A DNA stretch of 5,494 bases, from NCBI GenBank assembly GCA_025464915.1, contig JAODNF010000221.1:1-5494 (forward strand), written 5' to 3'. Position numbers and translations under genes: made by a program. Under the pieces are notes generated by a model. It was not told where the DNA came from. It ran no database searches and saw only the letters and a list, made by a program, of their open reading frames with translations. The first letter of the stretch is position 1. The number at the start of each line of letters is the position of its first letter. Positions 1 to 4,686 of this stretch are shown one piece after another. This stretch comes from Frankiales bacterium. Its GTDB lineage: Bacteria; Actinomycetota; Actinomycetes; Mycobacteriales; SCTD01.

Positions 1-710
1 GAGCCGGGCTGGTCGCTGAACGGCTTCGGCATGAAGGTCGCGTAGACGCCCTGCGTGAGCGCGACCTCCTTGATGACGTGCCGCGTCGTGAGGATGTTGT
101 CGGCGGTCGAGAGCGCGTCGGCATACCGGAGGTCGATCTCCTGCTGGCCCGGGGCCACTTCGTGGTGGCTGAACTCGACGGAGATGCCCAGGCGCTCGAG
201 CATCGTGATCGTCGTGCGCCGGAAGTCGTGGCTGACGTCGTGCGGCGTGAGGTCGAAGTACCCGCCCTGATCGACCGGCACCGGCGGCTGCTCGGCGGAC
301 TTGAGCAGGAAGAACTCGATCTCGGGGTGCGTGTAGAAGGTGAAGCCGGCGTCCTTGGCCTTGCCCAGCGCCCGGCGCAGGACGTGCCGGGGGTCGGCCC
401 AGCTCGGCTGGCCGTCCGGCATGAGGATGTCGCAGAACATCCGGGCGGTCCCGGGGTTCTCCCCGCGCCACGGCAGCACCTGGAAGGTGGCCGGGTCGGG
501 CTTGGCGAGCATGTCGCTCTCCTGCACGCGGGCGAAGCCCTCGATCGCGCTGCCGTCGAACCCGATGCCCTCGGCGAAGGCCCCCTCGAGCTCGGCCGGG
601 GCGATGGCGACCGACTTGAGGGTGCCCAGCACGTCGGTGAACCACAGCCGCACGAACCGGATGTCCCGCTCCTCGAGCGTGCGGAGCACGAACTCCTGCT
701 GCTTCTCCAT
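1..710 (-). CDS. glnA: Glutamine synthetase, GlnA2 type (N-terminal half; 3' end outside window)
   Basis: Makes L-glutamine from glutamate, ammonia and ATP in the cytoplasm as a dodecamer. The minus strand reads without a stop for 236 codons from the ATG at 710-708 and runs off the left edge; the full protein should be about 450 residues, so roughly half is seen. Start MEKQQEFVLRTLEERDIRFV, the segment GFDGSAIEGFARV (residues 50-62), HPEIEFFLL (128-136) and FSHHEVAPGQQEIDL (180-194) are diagnostic of bacterial type I glutamine synthetase. They include active-site glutamates of the HPEIEFF strand (E130, E132). From memory the sequence is closest to actinobacterial GlnA2 (Mycobacterium Rv2222c type) rather than GlnA1. 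The adenylylation site lies in the missing half. An AGGATGG ribosome site sits a few bases upstream. The gene is divergent from the carrier-protein operon and probably a housekeeping neighbour, not part of that pathway. Confidence 0.95.
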   Translation of the reverse strand, partial: MEKQQEFVLRTLEERDIRFVRLWFTDVLGTLKSVAIAPAELEGAFAEGIGFDGSAIEGFARVQESDMLAKPDPATFQVLPWRGENPGTARMFCDILMPDGQPSWADPRHVLRRALGKAKDAGFTFYTHPEIEFFLLKSAEQPPVPVDQGGYFDLTPHDVSHDFRRTTITMLERLGISVEFSHHEVAPGQQEIDLRYADALSTADNILTTRHVIKEVALTQGVYATFMPKPFSDQPG

Positions 711-850
711 ACGCCCATCCTGGCAGGTCGTGGCGCGACCCCCCGACCGTCGGCCCGGCGCGCTGCAGCGTCGTTGCCGCCGGGAGACACATGTGACCGG
801 TTGTCGACAGGGTCGTGACGCGGAGTGCTTGCGGAAGGCATGATGAGCGC
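711..850. promoter_or_regulatory. Divergent intergenic control region with three abutting palindromes
   Basis: This 140-bp spacer lies between the glutamine synthetase start (minus strand) and the phosphopantetheinyl transferase start (plus strand), so it must hold promoters for both unless one is read through. At 788-809 three perfect palindromes abut: CACATGTG (788-795), ACCGGT (796-801) and TGTCGACA (802-809). They would be reasonable operator half-sites. A weak -35-like TTGTCG lies at 801-806, but I see no convincing -10 at the matching distance. I do not see a good GlnR box. The assignment as a control region rests on position; the sites themselves are unproven. Confidence 0.35.
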
Positions 851-1237
851 ATGGCTTCCCGAGTGGGGATCGACCTCGCGTCGGTCTCGGACGTGCGTGA
901 GGCGGTGGCCGCCCACGGCGACCGCTACCTGCGCCGCGTCTACACACCGCAGGAGCTCGTGGACTGCGGCGGCGACCCAGCCCGCCTGGCGGGGCGCTTC
1001 GCGGCCAAGGAGGCCGCCATCAAGGTGCTCCGACCCCGCCGGGACACCGCCCTGCCGTGGAGCGACATCGAGGTACTACGCCATTCGGACGGGTGGACAG
1101 AGCTCCGTTTGGGCGGTTCAGCCGCCTTGCGTGCGGAGCATGAGGGACTCGCGGCGTTCTCGGTGAGCTTGAGCCACGAGGGGGACACCGCCTGTGCGGT
1201 GGTCATGGCTGAAGGAAAGGGCTCAACAGGCCGATGA
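851..1237 (+). CDS. acpS: AcpS-type 4'-phosphopantetheinyl transferase
   Basis: Transfers 4'-phosphopantetheine from coenzyme A to the active serine of an apo carrier protein, with Mg2+. The 128-residue product matches the size of AcpS-type enzymes. It shows VGIDLASV near the N-terminus (Asp8, the metal-binding Asp), FAAKEAAIKVL at 50-60 (the KEA motif, Glu54) and a C-terminal SVSLSHEGDTACAVV block (105-118, His109). The frame is open upstream to an ATG at 815, but the GID motif normally lies within the first ten residues, so ATG 851 is preferred. A GGAAGG at 833-838 is a loose ribosome site. The stop overlaps the next start in an ATGA (1234-1237), so translation is probably coupled to the carrier protein, its likely substrate. 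It could instead be the cell's general AcpS; its position argues for a dedicated enzyme. The 3' end (1201-1260) is only about half GC, lower than its surroundings. Confidence 0.9.
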   Translation: MASRVGIDLASVSDVREAVAAHGDRYLRRVYTPQELVDCGGDPARLAGRFAAKEAAIKVLRPRRDTALPWSDIEVLRHSDGWTELRLGGSAALRAEHEGLAAFSVSLSHEGDTACAVVMAEGKGSTGR

Positions 1238-1488
1238 GTGTTGTTATGACCGACAAGATCCTCGCCGTGCTGGCTGAGCACGGCCGCCTGCCTGTCTCGC
1301 CCGACTCGCTCGGGGACGGCGACGACCTCTACGCAGCCGGGATGACGTCCCACGCCAGCATCAGCGTGATGCTCGGCCTCGAGGACGCCTTCGACGTGGA
1401 GTTTCCGGACCGGATGCTCACCCGCGAGGTCTTCTCGAGCATCGCGAGCATCCGGGCAGCGCTGGACGAGCTCGCCGAAGCGGCCTGA
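1234..1488 (+). CDS. Acyl/aminoacyl carrier protein
   Basis: Small acidic carrier protein (84 residues) that should carry an aminoacyl group as a thioester on a phosphopantetheine arm. The attachment site is read as Ser39 in AAGMTSHASISVMLGLED (34-51), where TSH replaces the usual DSL. The following helix LGLEDAFDVEFPDRM (47-61) and the C-terminal VFSSIASIRAALDEL match the four-helix carrier fold. The replaced DSL and the 'EFPDRM' stretch are, from memory, typical of carrier proteins paired with amino acid:carrier-protein ligases rather than fatty-acid ACP. The start overlaps the transferase stop by 4 bp (ATGA), with AGGAAAGG at 1213-1220 upstream; an in-frame ATG at 1246 (MTDKILAVL) is an alternative. 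The next gene begins 2 bp after the stop. The natural partners are therefore the neighbouring transferase, flavoprotein and ligase. Confidence 0.92.
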   Translation: MSVVMTDKILAVLAEHGRLPVSPDSLGDGDDLYAAGMTSHASISVMLGLEDAFDVEFPDRMLTREVFSSIASIRAALDELAEAA

Positions 1489-1490
1489 CC

Positions 1491-2606
1491 GTGAGCGACT
1501 TCCTCGCGGGGGTGAAGGCCGCCGCGGCGGTCGCCGCTGAGCACGTCGACGACGTCGACAGGGCGGCCCGCTTCCCCGTCGAGGCGATCGAGGCGCTGAA
1601 GGACGCGAAGGCGCTCTCCGCGCTGGCCGACGGCGTCCCGTTCGCCGACGTCGCGCAGGCGTGCCTGGTGCTGGGCCGCTCGTGCTCGGCCGCCGGCATG
1701 GTCTTCGCGATGCACCAGATCGAGGTCGCCTGCCTGCTGTCCACCGAGGACTGGCCCTGGGCCAAGGGCTACCTCGCCGACCTGTCGCGCGAGCAGCGGC
1801 TGATCGGCTCGGTCACCTCCGAGATCGGCACCGGCGGTGACATGGGCCGCTCGGTCTCGGCCGTGGAGCCGCAGGACGAGGGCACCTGCACGCTGGTCAA
1901 GCAGGCCCCCACGGTCTCCTACGGCGAGTACGCCGACGACTTCCTGACCACGACCCGGCGCGGCCCCGACGCGGAGCCCGGTGACCAGGTCGCCGTGATG
2001 CACCTGCGCGACCAGACCACGATGGAGAAGAAGGGCACCTGGGACCCGCTGGGGATGCGCGGCACCTGCTCCCCCGGTTTCGTCGTCACCGCGTCGTTCG
2101 CGCCCGAGCAGGTCCACCCGACGCCCTACGTCACGCTCGGCGCCGAGACCATGGTCCCGGTCAGCCACCTGCTGTGGGGCCACCTCTGGGTCGGCATCGC
2201 GATCGAGTCCTTCGAGCGGGCCAAGAAGTCGGTCAAGACAGCCGGTCCCGGCGGTGTGAAGGCCCAGAAGCTCTCCGAGCTGCACGGCAGGCTGTCCGCC
2301 ACCCGCGCCCAGCTCGCCGAGGGCCTGAACCGCTGGCAGCGCGAGTACGCCGAGCCCGGCCGCCCCGCCCTGCAGACGATGGGCGCGACGCTGCGCCACA
2401 ACGTCCTCAAGACCTCGATCTCGACGTCGATCTCCCAGATCACCCAGGGCGCCCTCGAGATCACCGGCATCGCCGGCTTCCGCAACGACTCACCGCTGGC
2501 CATCGGCCGGCTGCTGCGAGACTCCCTCTCGGCCTCGCTGATGGTGAGCAACGACCGGCTGCACGAGACCAACGCCAACCTGCTGATGGTCGTCAAGGAG
2601 AGCTGA
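1491..2606 (+). CDS. Acyl-CoA dehydrogenase-like flavoprotein
   Basis: A 371-residue protein of the acyl-CoA dehydrogenase superfamily, an FAD (or reduced-flavin-using) fold. Visible marks are an N-terminal helical domain (about 1-105); a middle beta region with GSVTSEIGTGGDMG (106-119) and the hallmark WDPLGMRGTCS (184-194); and a C-terminal helical domain with ITQGALEITGIAGFRNDSPL (317-336) and the LLRDS segment (341-345). When the RD pair (343-344) is aligned with medium-chain dehydrogenases, the position of the catalytic Glu (the YEGT motif) falls on Val352 (SLMVSND), so classical alpha-proton abstraction from acyl-CoA is doubtful. In this operon the likely substrate is an aminoacyl group on the carrier protein, oxidised or perhaps hydroxylated; prolyl-carrier dehydrogenases are a precedent for tethered substrates. 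GTG start 2 bp after the carrier-protein stop with no strong ribosome site of its own, suggesting coupled translation. A reaction cannot be assigned. Confidence 0.88.
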   Translation: MSDFLAGVKAAAAVAAEHVDDVDRAARFPVEAIEALKDAKALSALADGVPFADVAQACLVLGRSCSAAGMVFAMHQIEVACLLSTEDWPWAKGYLADLSREQRLIGSVTSEIGTGGDMGRSVSAVEPQDEGTCTLVKQAPTVSYGEYADDFLTTTRRGPDAEPGDQVAVMHLRDQTTMEKKGTWDPLGMRGTCSPGFVVTASFAPEQVHPTPYVTLGAETMVPVSHLLWGHLWVGIAIESFERAKKSVKTAGPGGVKAQKLSELHGRLSATRAQLAEGLNRWQREYAEPGRPALQTMGATLRHNVLKTSISTSISQITQGALEITGIAGFRNDSPLAIGRLLRDSLSASLMVSNDRLHETNANLLMVVKES

Positions 2607-2609
2607 CAC

Positions 2610-3533
2610 GTGGCTGCGTCGGCGCTCGACGTCCCCCAGGCAACAGGTTCGCAGGGCGAGTTCCGCGAGAAGCTGGTCGCGGAGGGTCTGCTCCTGCCCT
2701 CGTCCGTCCCCGGCGTCACCGGGCAGGGCCCGGCGTTCGTGGCCCTGCGCCACCGCCTCGACCGCGCGATCGACCGGCTCCTCGCCAACGAGGGCGCGGT
2801 CGCCATGGAGTTCCCGCCGATCGAGCCGCGGCACGACATGGAGTCGGTCGGCTACCTGACGTCGTTCCCGCAGCTCGCCGGTTCGGTCTTCGCCTTCCAC
2901 GGCGAGGAGGCCGAGGCCCTCCAACTCGGAGAGAAGGCGCACGCGCACCAGGACTGGTCGGGGCACCTGCAGGCCGCCGGGCTCGTGATGGTCCCGGCGG
3001 CCTGCCACCCGGTCTACCCGGCGCTCGCCCACGTCGGCGTCCCTGCCGGCGGCGTCACGGTCGACACCGGACCGGCCTGGGTCTTCCGGCACGAGCCGTC
3101 CGACGACCCGTCCCGCCTGGTCGCGTTCCACATGCGCGAGCTGGTCCGCGCCGGCTCTCCCGACACCGTCGGCGCCTGGCGCGACGACTGGCGCGACCGC
3201 GCCCTGGAGTTCCTGCAGTCCCTCGGGCTGCCGGCGGCCTTCGACGAGGCGAACGACCCTTTCTTCGGCCGCTCCGGCAAGGTGCTCGCGCGCAGCCAGC
3301 GCGCCCAGAAGCTGAAGTTCGAGATCCTCGTCCCCGTCGGCGGCGACAACCCGACGGCCGTCGCGTCCTTCAACGCGCACAGCGACCACTTCGCCTCGGT
3401 CTTCAGCCTCGGTGCCGACGTGCATACCGCGTGCCTCGGGTTCGGCATCGAGCGCTGCGTGCTGGCCCTGCTCTTCACCCACGGCCTGTCGTTCGACGAC
3501 TGGCCCGCCGACGTCAGGGCAGCCCTGTCGTGA
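2610..3533 (+). CDS. Amino acid:[carrier protein] ligase (class II aaRS-like)
   Basis: Activates an amino acid with ATP and transfers it to the phosphopantetheine thiol of a carrier protein. Family members studied in Bradyrhizobium and Agrobacterium are truncated relatives of archaeal-type seryl-tRNA synthetase that have lost tRNA charging and use glycine or alanine. The 307-residue length suits the family, and no tRNA-binding arm is present. Visible marks: EFPPIEPRHDMESVGYLTSF (67-86), the class II motif 2 region FHMREL (173-178) and motif 3 CLGFGIERCVLALL (275-288) with Arg281. Cys132 (AACHP), Glu177 (MREL) and Cys275 (HTACLG) match the Cys-Glu-Cys zinc triad that binds the substrate amino group in this family. 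GTG start 3 bp after the flavoprotein stop, with AAGGAG at 2595-2600, 9 bp upstream. The carrier protein at 1234-1488 is the obvious acceptor. The amino acid used cannot be read from sequence alone. Confidence 0.92.
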   Translation: MAASALDVPQATGSQGEFREKLVAEGLLLPSSVPGVTGQGPAFVALRHRLDRAIDRLLANEGAVAMEFPPIEPRHDMESVGYLTSFPQLAGSVFAFHGEEAEALQLGEKAHAHQDWSGHLQAAGLVMVPAACHPVYPALAHVGVPAGGVTVDTGPAWVFRHEPSDDPSRLVAFHMRELVRAGSPDTVGAWRDDWRDRALEFLQSLGLPAAFDEANDPFFGRSGKVLARSQRAQKLKFEILVPVGGDNPTAVASFNAHSDHFASVFSLGADVHTACLGFGIERCVLALLFTHGLSFDDWPADVRAALS

Positions 3534-3596
3534 CCCGGGTCGTCCGCCGATCTTCCGCAGTGTGTGCCGGACACGCGGTCGCGCCGCCCGGGACGA

Positions 3597-3629
3597 GGAA
3601 GATCGCCGCGAGGTCCGGTGCGATCTTCC
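3597..3629 (+). other. Strong hairpin between the two repeat units (possible terminator or attenuator)
   Basis: GGAAGATCGC (3597-3606) and GCGATCTTCC (3620-3629) form a perfect 10-bp stem with a 13-nt loop. There is no T-tract after it, so it is not a standard intrinsic terminator, although actinobacterial terminators often lack one. The downstream arm can alternatively pair with GGAAGATCGC at 3670-3679 (also 10 bp perfect), making two mutually exclusive folds in an mRNA crossing from the ligase gene to the DUF1839 gene. The pairing is seen; function is inference. Confidence 0.4.
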
Positions 3630-3679
3630 GCGGGTGGTGCCCGACACGCGACGACACGGCCCGAGACGGGGAAGATCGC

Positions 3680-3686
3680 GGGAGAG
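3680..3686 (+). promoter_or_regulatory. Ribosome binding site deciding the DUF1839 start
   Basis: GGGAGAG lies 7 bases before the GTG at 3694. The frame is open far upstream (to about 3412, inside the ligase gene), so this site, together with the start of recognisable family sequence (LLGLDP), fixes the start. Confidence 0.7.
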
Positions 3687-3693
3687 TACGGGC

Positions 3694-4617
3694 GTGAGCA
3701 CTCTGCTGGGGCTGGACCCGGCGACGTACGAGGCGCACCGCGTCCACCACGCCGACTTCGGGTACCCGGAGACGAACTGCTGGACCGACGTCATCATCGA
3801 GCTGCTGCACGCCCACGGCCGCGAGCCGCTGGCCGGGCTGGGCTGCACGCTCGCGCTGGACCACGAGGGCGACCAGTTCACCTTCTTCAAGCCGCGCCCG
3901 GACGAGCTCGAGACGCTCTTCGGCGTCGACGTCCACGAGCTGCAGCCCTACCGGTCGATCCGCTCGCACATCACGTCCCAGCTCGCCCAGGGGCGCACCC
4001 TCATCGTCGAGGTCGACGCCTGGTGGCTCCCGGACACGGCCGGCACGTCGTACCGGAGCGACCACGTCAAGACCGCCATCGCGGTCGACACCCTCGACGA
4101 CGACAAGCTCGTCTACTTCCACAACGCCGGCCTGCACGTGCTGCGCGGCGAGGACCTCGAGCGGGTGCTCGTCCCCGACGTCCTGCCGGGCTACGTCGAG
4201 GTGGTCCGCTTCGACGGGGAGCGCCCTTCCGACGCCGAGCTCCCCGTCCTCGCCCGCGAGCTGCTGCGAGACAACCTGCTGCGCCGTCCCGCGGTGTCGC
4301 CGTTCGTGGCGTTCGGCGAGCAGCTCGGCCGCGAGCTCGACCACGTCCTCGGCCTGTCGCCCGAGAAGGTGCACGTCTTCGCCTTCGCCACCACCCGGAT
4401 GGCCGGCGCCGCGATGGCCCTCGCCGCCGCTCACGTCCGCTGGGTCCTCGGTGAGGCGGGTACGGAGGCAGCCGACGCCTTCGACGCCGTGTCGTCGACG
4501 ACCCGCACCCTCACGATGCGCCTGATGCGCCGCAAGCCGTTCGACCCGACCGAGCTCGTCGGCACCCTCAACGCCCACTGGACCCGCGGCCACGAGCTCC
4601 TCGAAGCCCTCGTCTAG
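3694..4617 (+). CDS. DUF1839 family protein, candidate Cys-His acyltransferase
   Basis: A 307-residue protein recognised from memory as DUF1839, a family of unproven function often found beside amino acid:carrier-protein ligases. Marks: LDPATYEAHRVHHAD (7-21), ETNCWTDVIIELLHA (26-40), TLALDHEGDQFTFFKP (52-67), VEVDAWWLPDTAGTSYRSDH (105-124) and YFHNAG (141-146). The C-terminal half (about 175-307) is helical and less informative. Cys29 at the head of a helix, His124 before a hydrophobic strand (VKTAIAVD) and Asn144 20 residues later resemble a papain-like catalytic arrangement. The overall order recalls the BtrH N-terminal domain, which moves an aminoacyl group from an acyl carrier protein to an aminoglycoside. 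I therefore infer that it may off-load the aminoacyl group from the carrier protein. No signal peptide or membrane segment is seen. GTG start chosen for GGGAGAG 7 bp upstream and family fit. It is separated from the ligase gene by the tandem repeat and may have partly independent expression. Confidence 0.85.
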   Translation: MSTLLGLDPATYEAHRVHHADFGYPETNCWTDVIIELLHAHGREPLAGLGCTLALDHEGDQFTFFKPRPDELETLFGVDVHELQPYRSIRSHITSQLAQGRTLIVEVDAWWLPDTAGTSYRSDHVKTAIAVDTLDDDKLVYFHNAGLHVLRGEDLERVLVPDVLPGYVEVVRFDGERPSDAELPVLARELLRDNLLRRPAVSPFVAFGEQLGRELDHVLGLSPEKVHVFAFATTRMAGAAMALAAAHVRWVLGEAGTEAADAFDAVSSTTRTLTMRLMRRKPFDPTELVGTLNAHWTRGHELLEALV

Positions 4618-4686
4618 TTCCTTGCGTCCTTTTTCCTGAGCGTGGCTGACGCGCCAGTTGTGAGGACGTTAGGAAAGGATGAGGGC
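4618..4686 (+). promoter_or_regulatory. AT-richer spacer before the GH2 gene with pairing to its ribosome site
   Basis: This 69-bp spacer is about 55% GC, well below its flanks. CGTCCT (4625-4630) can pair with AGGACG (4663-4668). The overlapping pyrimidine tract CCTTTTTCCT (4628-4637) can instead pair, with a bulge, with the ribosome site AGGAAAGG (4671-4678). The two pairings exclude each other. No clear -35/-10 pair and no clear terminator are visible. Confidence 0.3.
4671..4678 (+). promoter_or_regulatory. Ribosome binding site deciding the GH2 start
   Basis: AGGAAAGG ends 8 bases before the GTG at 4687. The ATG at 4679 is in another frame and meets a stop after 16 codons, and the in-frame GTG at 4660 has no ribosome site, so GTG 4687 is the best start. 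Confidence 0.7.

Larger units (their letters stand above)
3549..3693. repeat. Tandem pair of 73-bp imperfect direct repeats with inverted-repeat arms
   Basis: Two units with a 73-bp period start at 3549 and 3622 and agree at roughly 70% of positions by hand alignment. Each begins with GATCTTCCGC (3549-3558; 3622-3631) and contains GGAAGATCGC (3597-3606; 3670-3679), so each is itself an inverted repeat with about 40 bp between arms. Blocks such as GACACGCG (3570-3577; 3643-3650) are also shared. The end of unit 2 carries the ribosome site of the next gene. No protein reading is convincing here. Possible roles are a REP/BIME-like intergenic repeat, a protein-binding array, or an RNA structure controlling the DUF1839 gene. 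Confidence 0.75.

Noticed and set aside
793..808. GlnR-like box (GTGAC-n6-TCGAC) upstream of the glutamine synthetase
   Set aside because: Only the first half resembles the gTnAC-n6-GaAAc consensus; the second half matches poorly.
78..818. Long plus-strand open frames opposite the glutamine synthetase (78-818, 340-843, 55-270)
   Set aside because: They are the antisense of an unmistakable glutamine synthetase; their Arg/Ala/Gly/Pro-rich products are typical of shadow frames in GC-rich DNA.
1329..2399. 356-codon minus-strand frame opposite the carrier protein and flavoprotein
   Set aside because: Shadow of two well-recognised genes; no motif of its own.
3597..3679. Insertion sequence or transposon ends
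   Set aside because: No transposase reading, no target-site duplication seen, and the arms are internal to a tandem repeat; a short non-autonomous element remains possible but unsupported.
3412..3693. N-terminal extension of the DUF1839 protein back to 3412
   Set aside because: It would overlap the ligase 3' end and translate the tandem repeat; family similarity and a good ribosome site place the start at 3694.
3549..3693. CRISPR array
   Set aside because: Only two diverged units of 73 bp with no conserved short repeat and unique spacers, and no cas genes nearby.
2174..3697. 507-codon plus-strand frame crossing the flavoprotein-ligase junction
   Set aside because: Arg/Pro-rich shadow frame overlapping two well-supported genes in another frame.
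2490..3890. 466-codon minus-strand open frame
   Set aside because: It spans the ligase gene, the repeat and part of the DUF1839 gene on the opposite strand, shows low-complexity R/G/V/E-rich sequence and no recognisable domain.
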